From contig JAFKHH010000014.1 in the NCBI GenBank assembly GCA_017306865.1, forward strand, positions 558,001 through 622,000: a stretch of DNA of 64,000 bases, in the 5' to 3' direction. Source of the DNA: Filimonas sp. GTDB lineage: Bacteria; Bacteroidota; Bacteroidia; Chitinophagales; Chitinophagaceae. The notes under the pieces are model-generated. The model did not search any database, was not told the DNA's origin, and saw nothing but the letters and a program-made list of their open reading frames with translations. Below are positions 25,526-34,337 of the stretch, piece after piece (the stretch's first letter is position 1; every line of letters starts with the position of its first letter). The position numbers and the translations under genes were made by a program.

Positions 25526-27130
25526 TTATTGTGCCCAACGAGGATCGCCCACCGCGCCATTATCTGTAGCCGCTGTTCTTAGAGCAGAGCCTACCGGTAA
25601 TGTAAAGCTGGTTGTTGTAGCAGTCCATGCAGAAATGTCCGATGTAGCAGCAGCTCCTGTTGGCCATGTAATGGCTACAGATGGTGTAGCGCCGTTGTTA
25701 CAGTTGTAATAAAATACTTTCTGCAATACAGACGAGCCGATAGCTGTAATAGCACTGTTCGTAACCGTTGCACCAGATACTACACTCGTAGGTGTATTTG
25801 CAAAAATGGTATTGGTGATACTTAACGCAATATTGTTGGTAGTACCATCCAGTACTGCTGCTTTACCGCCACCGCCAAAATTATTGAAGGTGCATCTGTC
25901 TATTGTAACAGTTGGCGCCCATGCGCTAATAAGCGTAGCGGCACTTATAATATTTCTTTGGAAACCTGTGAATGTGCTGTTCTTAATTACCAAGGCTGTA
26001 AACTTCATTTTATCCATCATGGCAATACCGTAGTTATTGTTCAGCGTCATCCCTATGCCTACCGTATTATTAATGGTGAATGTTCCCATAGACTGAGAGC
26101 CAGCGCTTGCGCCCCTGTTTGCACGGAGCACTGCGTAACCGCCAGTTACAGGAAATGCTATCTTACAGTTTTCGATCGTGATGTCTCCAATGTTTGTAGC
26201 AGCAGCATCTATATCTATAATGTATCCGCTAGCCGGACCTGTAAGACCAAGGCCAGATAGTTTAATACCTGCGCCAGCACCTTTCAAAATAAAATCTGAA
26301 TTGGCAAGCGTGGCAGCCGTCGGATCGCCCGATACGGAGGCAATGGTTATATTCTTAGCAGTGATGGCAAAACCAGCAGAGCCTACTCCCAAATCGTAAG
26401 CACCATCCATCAATCCTAACACTGCGCCATTTGCCGCATTGTTAATCTCATCAGTCAGGTTTGCCGTAGGATCTATGATCTTGGTAAAAATACCGGCATC
26501 TTTTGTTGTAAAAGTCGTTGTGCCTTTACTTACCGTTCCTTTGAAAAGCTCTGCAGTGTAAGTTGTATTCGGCGTTAAACCTGTCAGCAGGATCGTATCT
26601 GCCTTAACAGTAGAATCATAAGATGTACCGCCTGCTTTCGTGATCGTAATTTTTGTCAATCCGTCCTGGTGTGTCCAACGAAGGATTGCGGTATAATACT
26701 GGATATCTTTAGCTGCACCGCTAATAAATAAATTTTCACCAGGAATAGTAAAAGTGTTACTTACCAGCCATTTTGAATCAGGCCTTCCGTTTACTCCTTT
26801 TACCTGCAAGCGAGCTACATATTTTACTTTCGGCGTCAGCGAAGTATCTGTAATGATAACGCTAAAGTTCTTTGTAGTAGTTGTGTAAACCACGTTGCTA
26901 AAAGTAGAATCCTTTGCAACCTGTATTACATAGTCTATATTTTTTGCACTGGAATCTGTATTGATAGATGCCGTCCACGAAAGCGTCACATTTGTTGGCG
27001 CAGGTGTAATGCTGATACTTGTACCAGGCATGAACATTTGCATTGGCGCGAGGCTTTCTGTTTTTTTACAGGAGAATAAGATTGCTATGCTGAAAATCGT
27101 TCCTAAGAGCGCGAATAATATTTTTTTCAT
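25526..27130 (-). CDS. DUF4957/DUF5123-like surface lipoprotein of the pectin locus
   Basis: 534 residues with a lipoprotein signal (MKKILFALLGTIFSIAILFSCKK). Residues about 40-225 look like two fibronectin type III-like domains (APTNVTLSWTASINTDSSAKNIDYVIQV; TGLTPNTTYTAEL). From about 225 onwards the repeats ITIASVSGDP, IKLSGLGL, ITIENCKIAF and ALVIKNSTFTGF suggest a right-handed beta-helix of the DUF4957 type. Such proteins are usual third members of pectin SusC/SusD loci and are thought to bind pectin at the cell surface. No lyase catalytic motif is apparent. It follows susD by 19 bases in the same operon. Confidence 0.78.
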   Translation of the reverse strand: MKKILFALLGTIFSIAILFSCKKTESLAPMQMFMPGTSISITPAPTNVTLSWTASINTDSSAKNIDYVIQVAKDSTFSNVVYTTTTKNFSVIITDTSLTPKVKYVARLQVKGVNGRPDSKWLVSNTFTIPGENLFISGAAKDIQYYTAILRWTHQDGLTKITITKAGGTSYDSTVKADTILLTGLTPNTTYTAELFKGTVSKGTTTFTTKDAGIFTKIIDPTANLTDEINNAANGAVLGLMDGAYDLGVGSAGFAITAKNITIASVSGDPTAATLANSDFILKGAGAGIKLSGLGLTGPASGYIIDIDAAATNIGDITIENCKIAFPVTGGYAVLRANRGASAGSQSMGTFTINNTVGIGMTLNNNYGIAMMDKMKFTALVIKNSTFTGFQRNIISAATLISAWAPTVTIDRCTFNNFGGGGKAAVLDGTTNNIALSITNTIFANTPTSVVSGATVTNSAITAIGSSVLQKVFYYNCNNGATPSVAITWPTGAAATSDISAWTATTTSFTLPVGSALRTAATDNGAVGDPRWAQ

Positions 27131-27149
27131 ATCAGCGAGTTGAAATTAA

Positions 27150-29018
27150 TTAATACGGATTTTGAGCCAAATTGAAATTTGCACTTGTAGCCACGTTCGA
27201 GAATGGTAGCAACTCTTTCAGGTTTTCTTTGAAATAATATGCGTAGCCATAATTCGGATCATCTAAGTAAGTAGAAGGAACGAGCGCTGCACGCCATGCT
27301 ACTTTAGTTGTTCCCGTAGGTGTAGAGGCGCTGCCAGGTGTAAACAATACACTGGACACGCTACCACCATACAAACTAAGCGTGCTCATTTCACTGGCAA
27401 TAGTTCCGTTACTAAAATTAGATACTGCTGTATAATACACGTTCACAGGTATTTTGGAGTAGCGGCCTGTATTCGCTGCTGATGTATCTGCAAAACTTCT
27501 CAGCTTGGCTTTGGTCTCTGCAACTTTTGCAGCCAACAGGTTCCAGCGTACAAGATCGTACCTGCGGATACCTTCGCCACCAAACTCTAACAAACGTTCC
27601 TGCACTATTGCGTTAAAAAATCCTGCATAGTCTGTAGGCACAGCAGGCATTCTGCTCAGGTTTGTAGCGTAAGCTCTTGTTCGCACTTCCTTCAATGCGC
27701 TTTGTGCTGCACCGGATGGGGAGCCATTTAGTTCGTTGTCTGCTTCCGCAAACATGAGCAGCACATCTGCAAAACGCGCTATTGGCCAGCGAATGTCAAG
27801 ATATTGCGCACCAGAGCTAGTGTAAGTACTCCACGTACGCCTGAATTTACCTTCGGTCATAGTGGTTGCGGTAAGGATCAATTTCTTATTTGCATTATTG
27901 ATCTTAAAACTGCTGATCGTTACATCTCTTCTGCTATCTGCAATGGAATCGAACTCGTAGAAATAAGTTGGCAATGCTACATTGAGGGTAGATGATCTGC
28001 CATAAGAAGCACCATCATCTATCACCAGGCCATTTGCATAACCCAGTTTAGAATCTGTTTGTGCATTTGTATTTGCCGCTGCGCCTGCACCTACCGCAAA
28101 GATCATTTCGTGGTAGGCATCATCCGCACCTCTGTACAATGGGTGTAATGAACGGAACACATCTTCATACGCAGGATTAATGGTATTTTGTTCCCTATGT
28201 GTCATCAGGTCTTTGCATTCATCATACGCAATCTGGTAGAACGTTTTGTAATCGCTTCTGCGCTCCATTTTGCGGGAATCCGTTCTTAAAGAATAACCGC
28301 CTCGAGCCAATGCAATACGGGCGCGGAGCGTTTTGATAAACGCCTTATTGATACGTGTAACAGGATCTCCGCTTTCTGTACGCCAAGGCACTAATGTTGC
28401 GGCTGTTTTCAGGTCATCCAGGATATGATCGTAAATATCATCACGATTCATATTCTTCAGGTACAAATCGGGAACATCCTCAGAGGGTACGAATGAAAAC
28501 GGGATGTCTCCCCAGTTCCTGATCAGCTCCATAGCAAAGAGCGCTCTTAAAGTAAGCGCTTCGCCATACAATTTTTTCATTGTAGTGGCGCTGCTTCCAT
28601 TGCCTGCATATAATGCTGACTTAGGAATATACTTGATACAGATGTTTGCTCTTTCAATACCAGCATACATCTGTGTAAATACCTGGTCTAACGGTTTTGT
28701 AACAGGTGTGCTGTTAAAGGCACTCATAGATCTTCTGTCATCATCAGAGTTGGTACCGCTACCGCCGGTTGCTGATTTAAAATCTTCGCCCCATTGCGGA
28801 TAATAGATACTTAAACGGATGCCATATCCATAGTCACCAGCCAGTTCGTTATACACGCCTGTCAGTGCCATCTGCGAATTGTTCAGGCTGCCGAATGTGG
28901 CGTCTGCCGATACGGTGGAATTGGAAGTAACATCCAGATATTTTTTACAAGAGCCCAGCATAAGGGTTCCTGATAATATAGCGAGATATGCTATTGATTT
29001 GAAGTTCATCTTTTTCAT
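27150..29018 (-). CDS. SusD/RagB-family glycan-binding lipoprotein (pair 1)
   Basis: 622 residues with a lipobox LMLGSCKKYLDV, the classic SusD N-terminus. TPR-rich helical SusD segments follow: LTGVYNELAGDYGYGIR, GEALTLRALFAMELIRNWGDIPF, RINKAFIKTLRARIALARGG, and near the end LDIRWPIARFADVLLMFAEADNEL and RLLEFGGEGIRRYDLVRWN. It caps the TonB-dependent channel encoded 19 bases upstream and binds glycan at the cell surface. Operon order SusC-SusD-DUF4957 suggests pectin fragments as ligand, though ligand cannot be read from the sequence. Confidence 0.93.
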   Translation of the reverse strand: MKKMNFKSIAYLAILSGTLMLGSCKKYLDVTSNSTVSADATFGSLNNSQMALTGVYNELAGDYGYGIRLSIYYPQWGEDFKSATGGSGTNSDDDRRSMSAFNSTPVTKPLDQVFTQMYAGIERANICIKYIPKSALYAGNGSSATTMKKLYGEALTLRALFAMELIRNWGDIPFSFVPSEDVPDLYLKNMNRDDIYDHILDDLKTAATLVPWRTESGDPVTRINKAFIKTLRARIALARGGYSLRTDSRKMERRSDYKTFYQIAYDECKDLMTHREQNTINPAYEDVFRSLHPLYRGADDAYHEMIFAVGAGAAANTNAQTDSKLGYANGLVIDDGASYGRSSTLNVALPTYFYEFDSIADSRRDVTISSFKINNANKKLILTATTMTEGKFRRTWSTYTSSGAQYLDIRWPIARFADVLLMFAEADNELNGSPSGAAQSALKEVRTRAYATNLSRMPAVPTDYAGFFNAIVQERLLEFGGEGIRRYDLVRWNLLAAKVAETKAKLRSFADTSAANTGRYSKIPVNVYYTAVSNFSNGTIASEMSTLSLYGGSVSSVLFTPGSASTPTGTTKVAWRAALVPSTYLDDPNYGYAYYFKENLKELLPFSNVATSANFNLAQNPY

Positions 29019-29037
29019 AATTGAGCCAGCTTAATAA

Positions 29038-32000
29038 TTAAAATGTGATGTTTACGCCCCCTACGAAAAACCTGCTGCGCGGGAATGCTGAGTAATCAAC
29101 ACCCGGCGTAAGCGGAGTAGATCGACGGGTGTTTACTTCAGGGTCGTACCCGGAATAGCCTGTTATCACCCAGAGATTATTTACTGTTGCGTACACTCTC
29201 AACTTAGAGATGGTCTTTGTTCTTTTCAAAATAGAGGCAGGCAGTGTGTAGCCAAGTGTTACATTGTTGATACGCAGGAAGGATCCATCCTCAATTGCGT
29301 AAGAACTCAACAAATAGTTACCGCTCCTGGAAGGAAAGAATGTTTTTGCATTTGTATTCATTGCTGCCAACTGGTTCAAATCCGTTACCAACTGACCATT
29401 TGCATCATACGGCCTGAACCTGTCTTTTACATCTGCCAGCATATTGTTGTCACTGTAGTAGCCAGACATGTATTCGATCTTATTCGCATTGTACACTTTA
29501 CCACCAACAGAGAAGTTCATAAAGATGCTGAGATCAAAACTTTTGTAAGCGAACTGGTTATTCCATCCGCCAAAGAATTTTGGCTGCGGATTACCTAAAA
29601 CTGTTTTGTCCCCTTCCCCAACGATAACTGTACCATCGTTGGCAATCTTCTTCATCTTCATACTACCCGGAGCAGGCGCTGCACCCATGATCGCGGTATT
29701 ATCAGCCACACCAGCTTTCAGTATAAATTTTTTGTTTGCAGCATCATAGCCGGTAAAATCTTCCGGCCTGTAGTAGCCATCAGCTATGTAACCATAGAAC
29801 TCTCCAACCGGGTGGCCTACAGCAGTAAGTACATCATCAGTCAGGTTATTTGCCCAGCCGGTTGTACTTGGGATAGATTTTGTAGCATGGCCTGTTGCAT
29901 CTGTACCCAGGCTAACAATTTTGTTTCTGTTAGCAGAGATATTGAATGTAGTTGTCCACTGGAAATTTTTGTTAGATACCGGCAATGCAGACAACTGAAG
30001 CTCTAAACCTTTGTTTTCTGTTTTACCTACGTTTTGATACTGAGTAGTATAACCGCTTGTTGCAGGAACCGTTGCCTGTAACAACAGGTCGTTTGTATTA
30101 TTCCAATAAGCATCGATACTACCAGTTATTATGTTGTTGAATAAACCGAAGTCAACACCAACGTTTCTTGTGATTGTAGTTTCCCAACGCAGGTTGGTAT
30201 TTGCAAGGCTGGAAGAAACCATACCCAGCGAGAGCGCATCGCCATAAGCGTAGCCATTCGATGCAGTTGCTGAGAAGTTGAATAAATAAGCGTCGTTTGA
30301 GATCCTGTTGTTACCAGAAGAGCCATAGCTAAAACGTAATTTCAGATCAGAGATCGCTTTTACGTCTGCCATAAATGCTTCTTTACTTATACGCCATGCA
30401 ACGGAAGCTGCCGGGAAGTAACCCCAACGATTGTTGCTTGCAAACTTAGATGAACCATCTGCACGAAGAGAGGCTGCGAATAAATACTTACCATCATACG
30501 CATAGTTCACTTTACCGAAGAAGGAAGATAATTTTTCCGTAGACTCTGCAGTTGTGATCGTATATGCTGGCGTTAGCGCCGGATCTACTGTCTGTATTCT
30601 TGCAAACGCCTGGTCAGCCGTAATGTCTTTTGGCAATTGGCTGTTGTTTGTGTTGAATGTTTTCGCAGTCAACTGGTAGATCTCCTGCCCTATCAAAGCA
30701 CTAACACTGTGTTTTGATGCAAATGTTTTTGTGTATGCTAATGTATTAGTTGCCGTTACAGAAGTAGGCGTGCCTGTTTCTATAGTAGCAATTGGCTGTT
30801 TGTTTGCTTTGTAGATAGATTCGTATGTATTTAAGCCGTAGAAGCTATTTGTTCTCGCATTGGTATTTACCAGGCCTACAGATGATTTAAAAGTGAGCTC
30901 TTTTAAAATGTTATACGTCAGGTAACCTGTTAAGATCAATGTGTTCTGGTATGCGTGACGTACTGCGTCATTTGTTACGGCTACCGGGTTGGCCAGGTTG
31001 GATGCACTATTGTATGTTTCATCATCTCCGCCAGAACCTGTAGCATCACCTGCCGTTCTGTAAGGTTTGTAACGTACAATATTTCTCAGCCTGTTTGCCG
31101 TATTAGAGCTTGTTACGTTAGATGTACCTTGTCCATCTACCGTTTGATTGCTGTAACGTGCGCTTAAGCCCGCTTTTACTTTTGCAGATATTACCTGGTC
31201 CAGTCGCAGCGATGCCAGGTATCTTTTAAAGCCTGACCCGATCTGGATACCGTCAGAATTGTTGTAAGAAAGGTTTGCAGCATAGGTGGTGCTTTTGTTG
31301 CCACCAGACATACTTACCGTGTAGTTCTGCTCTAATGCAGCCCTACCAAATACTTCTTCCTGCCAGTCCACATTAGGCATATTCTTATAAATATCCATAT
31401 CGGCATATTGGCCGTATGTTTTTATAAAACCCGCTGTGTCATTTTTAGCTTTATAAAGATCTCGCTGAAAGTCTACAAATTCATATGGATTCAGCACTTT
31501 TAGTTTTTTCGCGATCTTTCTTACGCCCCAGTATGCATCCAGCGATACTAATGGCTTTTCCATATTCTTGCTTCCGCTTTTTGTAGTGATCACCACCACA
31601 CCATTTGCACCACGCGCACCATAGATAGCGGTTGAAGATGCATCTTTCAATACGTCGATCGTTGCAATCTCTGCGGGCGCCAAAATGGATAATGCGTTTT
31701 CTACCTGCACACCATCTACAATGTATAAAGGAGAATTGTCTTGCGTTAATGATCCGCCGCCACGCACACGAATAATAATGTTTGCGCCGGGCTGCCCTTC
31801 AGTTGTAGTTACATTCACACCTGCAAGCCTGCCTGTAATGGCTTCCGCGGCTGTAGCTACGGGAATGTCTTTTAACTGTTTGGCATTAACGGATGATACG
31901 GCTGTAGTGAGGTCTCCTCTTTTTACAGTCTGGTAACCTACCACTACTACATCATTCAGTTCATTCTGCTGTTTTTCCAGCTTCACGTTCACCGGGTTAT

Positions 32001-32259
32001 TCCCTTCTGCGGTAACAGTAACTGTTTTGAAACCAGTATAACTAAATACCAGTTCAATCTTTCCTGTACGGTTAGAATTGATGACAAAGTTTCCTTGTTC
32101 ATCAGACTGAGTTCCTACAGAAGTGCCTTTGATGATGATACTTACGGCTGATAATGAAGCCCCTGTGTCGTCAGTGATTTTTCCTTTGATGGTACGATTT
32201 TGCGACAGGGCCAGGAATGAAATAAGCAGAAACGACAGAAACGTAATCGTTTTTTTCAT
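29038..32259 (-). CDS. SusC/RagA TonB-linked outer membrane transporter (pair 1)
   Basis: I start at 32259 (MKKTITFLSFLLISFLALSQ, a good signal peptide), giving 1073 residues; the frame extends 48 residues upstream, but that stretch covers the operator-like site. A CarboxypepD_reg-like domain (IKGKITDDTGASLSAVS) is followed by a TonB-box-like VVVVGYQT, a plug domain (SPLYIVDGVQ, DVLKDASSTAIYGARGANGVVVITTK) and a 22-strand barrel ending in Phe (GGVNITF). It imports oligosaccharides using TonB energy together with its SusD partner. The 21-base identity with the region upstream of the second SusC suggests shared control. Confidence 0.94.
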   Translation of the reverse strand: MKKTITFLSFLLISFLALSQNRTIKGKITDDTGASLSAVSIIIKGTSVGTQSDEQGNFVINSNRTGKIELVFSYTGFKTVTVTAEGNNPVNVKLEKQQNELNDVVVVGYQTVKRGDLTTAVSSVNAKQLKDIPVATAAEAITGRLAGVNVTTTEGQPGANIIIRVRGGGSLTQDNSPLYIVDGVQVENALSILAPAEIATIDVLKDASSTAIYGARGANGVVVITTKSGSKNMEKPLVSLDAYWGVRKIAKKLKVLNPYEFVDFQRDLYKAKNDTAGFIKTYGQYADMDIYKNMPNVDWQEEVFGRAALEQNYTVSMSGGNKSTTYAANLSYNNSDGIQIGSGFKRYLASLRLDQVISAKVKAGLSARYSNQTVDGQGTSNVTSSNTANRLRNIVRYKPYRTAGDATGSGGDDETYNSASNLANPVAVTNDAVRHAYQNTLILTGYLTYNILKELTFKSSVGLVNTNARTNSFYGLNTYESIYKANKQPIATIETGTPTSVTATNTLAYTKTFASKHSVSALIGQEIYQLTAKTFNTNNSQLPKDITADQAFARIQTVDPALTPAYTITTAESTEKLSSFFGKVNYAYDGKYLFAASLRADGSSKFASNNRWGYFPAASVAWRISKEAFMADVKAISDLKLRFSYGSSGNNRISNDAYLFNFSATASNGYAYGDALSLGMVSSSLANTNLRWETTITRNVGVDFGLFNNIITGSIDAYWNNTNDLLLQATVPATSGYTTQYQNVGKTENKGLELQLSALPVSNKNFQWTTTFNISANRNKIVSLGTDATGHATKSIPSTTGWANNLTDDVLTAVGHPVGEFYGYIADGYYRPEDFTGYDAANKKFILKAGVADNTAIMGAAPAPGSMKMKKIANDGTVIVGEGDKTVLGNPQPKFFGGWNNQFAYKSFDLSIFMNFSVGGKVYNANKIEYMSGYYSDNNMLADVKDRFRPYDANGQLVTDLNQLAAMNTNAKTFFPSRSGNYLLSSYAIEDGSFLRINNVTLGYTLPASILKRTKTISKLRVYATVNNLWVITGYSGYDPEVNTRRSTPLTPGVDYSAFPRSRFFVGGVNITF

Positions 32260-32360
32260 ACAACAAGCAACATTTTTTTCTAAAAATTCCGTTTTCAGTC
32301 GGGTTGAAGAAACGGGGGACAATTGCATAATTAATTTGTTTTTTCCTATTACAAGGAAAA

Positions 32361-32381
32361 TTCTACGCAATCGTTCCCGAC
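32361..32381. promoter_or_regulatory. candidate operator upstream of SusC 1
   Basis: TCTACGCAATCGTTCCCGAC plus one preceding T is identical to 37442-37462. It lies about 105 bases upstream of the chosen SusC start. On the coding strand it is immediately preceded by an AT-rich ATTTTAG that could be the -7 element, so a bound repressor would sit near the transcription start. Confidence 0.6.
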
Positions 32382-32559
32382 TAAAATTGCCCAGCATTCT
32401 CAATGCTTTTAGCCCTTTTTCCCTGTGTTATTACAGCGTGACTTACATTACTTTTCCTTCTATATTTATTATTCTGCGATACAAAAGCATTTTTTATTTT
32501 ATACTATCTGCCATTTTCCAATTTTTACCGGTGAATACAACTCGCGCATTCATCTGTAA

Positions 32560-32592
32560 AAAAGAAAAGGCTCCCCTTTATGAGAGCCTTTA
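32560..32592 (-). terminator. terminator after SusD 2
   Basis: On the minus strand AAAGGCTC and GAGCCTTT form an 8-bp stem around a ten-base loop, followed by TCTTTTTT. It lies 24 bases after the SusD 2 stop and separates the two SusC/SusD operons. Confidence 0.85.
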
Positions 32593-32615
32593 GTTTATTT
32601 TAATTCAAGTATTGG

Positions 32616-34292
32616 CTATTGATAACCCGGGTTTTGTTTGAACACATCTTTATTGGTTACTGCATCTATCTGGGCTTGCGGTATTGGACGCAACGTATGG
32701 AAGGTCTGAATATTTTTTGCCGCGTCCGGGTTCAGGTTTTGCGTTTTTACGCGATCCAGCAGTTTGCCGGTACGTTTCAGATCGAACCAGCGTAGCTGTT
32801 CTCCTCCAAGCTCACGCGCACGTTCATCTAATATAAAGTCCAGGTTTACTTGCGCAGGTGTTATTTGCATATCTGCCACATGCCCGGGCAGTGCAGCCCT
32901 TGTCCTGATCACATTGATATAGTAGGCGGCAGAATCATTTTTTCCAATATTCATTTCAGCCTCAGCCGCTACCAGGTACATTTCTGCAAGGCGTATAACA
33001 AATGCGTCACGGGCGCTTTGCACTTCTGCAATACTGGTGCGCGTAGGATCCAAAAATTTACTCAGCGTTGGATAATAGTTACGTTGCACAATGGCTCCTG
33101 TTGTGGTATTATATACATCACCCAGGTCATAGGTAACATATTTAGAACTATGCGGGGTGAATTTTGTCTTGGCACAATAAACAGCAGTATCGCCTATGGC
33201 ATATCCCGGAGCTGCCTGGTTAGCCAGCCATACATCCTGGAAGGATCCTTTGTATCTCGCATCTTTAGTCGCATCAAACATGTTCAGGTATGCCATAGTT
33301 GGCATAAACCTGTTGAAGGGCCTGCCGTATGGTATGTCGCGAATAAGCGGCTTGGTGTTGGCTTTATCATATAGCATGATAAAAAGCAGGTGTCCATTGT
33401 TAGAACCACGCTGCGGCACGCCGGCTGCATTTGAGTAATAGATCGCATCATTGTACGTAAGATTGGTGGAGTAGTCCACGGCCCATACCACTTCTTTACT
33501 TTTCAGATTACTCATTTTCCAGAGGTCGGCATAGTTTGTTTCCAGTTTAAAATTCGGATTGGCAATTACGCTGTTTGCCATGCCGATCGCCTGTGCATTC
33601 ATGCCGCGTGTAAGATACATCCTGGCAAGGAATGCCTGCGCCACGGGTTGCGTTGCACGTCCGTAATCTGTAGTGGTAGCGGGCAGGTTGGTTACGGCAA
33701 ATTGCAGATCGGCAAAGATGCGATTGTAAAAAGTATCTACCGGTGTACGGTTGGCTGTAGTAACAGCGCCGTCTGTAGGTACAGTAGTAAAGTGTACGCC
33801 ACCCCAGGTTTCTACAATATGCCAGTAATAAAATGCCCTTAGAAAACGAAGCTCTGCTTCGCGTGTGGTCTTTTGTGCAGCAGTATAATCCGGGATAGCC
33901 GAAATATTGGTTATACCCAGGTTGCACAGGTTTACAGCAGCATACAGATCATTCCAGAGACTAGTCCATGTAGTAGTACCGGCGCCTCCATTGGCATTGG
34001 AGCCTTGCAGGTTTAAATATTGGGCAAACTGCGGATTGGCATCGCCTGTACCGCTTGTCCAGATGTCTGTACCCATTTCAGCATAGGAAAAGCCTTCTTC
34101 TTTCCCGTACCAATAACGGTTAAAAGTGTACGCAGCATTTACAAGCGTTTCGAATCCTGTGGCGTTCGTATAAGTTGTATTAGCAGTAAGCCCGCTGGGA
34201 TTGTATTCATCCAGTTTTTTAGAACAGGCGTTGAAGATAGTTGCAAGGCCTGCCAGCAAAACAAAGAGCTGTATATATTTTATATTTTTCAT
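32616..34292 (-). CDS. SusD/RagB-family glycan-binding lipoprotein (pair 2)
   Basis: 558 residues with lipobox TIFNACSKKLDEYNP. SusD features include FETLVNAAYTFNRYWYGKEEG, REAELRFLRAFYYWHIVETWGGVHF, QPVAQAFLARMYLTRGMN, and the C-terminal IRLAEMYLVAAEAEMNIGKND and DERARELGGEQLRWFDLKRTGKL. It pairs with the SusC encoded 45 bases upstream. The sequence is clearly different from SusD 1, so the two systems probably bind different parts or lengths of pectin; this is inference. Confidence 0.93.
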   Translation of the reverse strand: MKNIKYIQLFVLLAGLATIFNACSKKLDEYNPSGLTANTTYTNATGFETLVNAAYTFNRYWYGKEEGFSYAEMGTDIWTSGTGDANPQFAQYLNLQGSNANGGAGTTTWTSLWNDLYAAVNLCNLGITNISAIPDYTAAQKTTREAELRFLRAFYYWHIVETWGGVHFTTVPTDGAVTTANRTPVDTFYNRIFADLQFAVTNLPATTTDYGRATQPVAQAFLARMYLTRGMNAQAIGMANSVIANPNFKLETNYADLWKMSNLKSKEVVWAVDYSTNLTYNDAIYYSNAAGVPQRGSNNGHLLFIMLYDKANTKPLIRDIPYGRPFNRFMPTMAYLNMFDATKDARYKGSFQDVWLANQAAPGYAIGDTAVYCAKTKFTPHSSKYVTYDLGDVYNTTTGAIVQRNYYPTLSKFLDPTRTSIAEVQSARDAFVIRLAEMYLVAAEAEMNIGKNDSAAYYINVIRTRAALPGHVADMQITPAQVNLDFILDERARELGGEQLRWFDLKRTGKLLDRVKTQNLNPDAAKNIQTFHTLRPIPQAQIDAVTNKDVFKQNPGYQ

Positions 34293-34337
34293 ACCAGAAA
34301 AATTTCGAGTGTTAGAATGTTACCAATCATGGTCTGT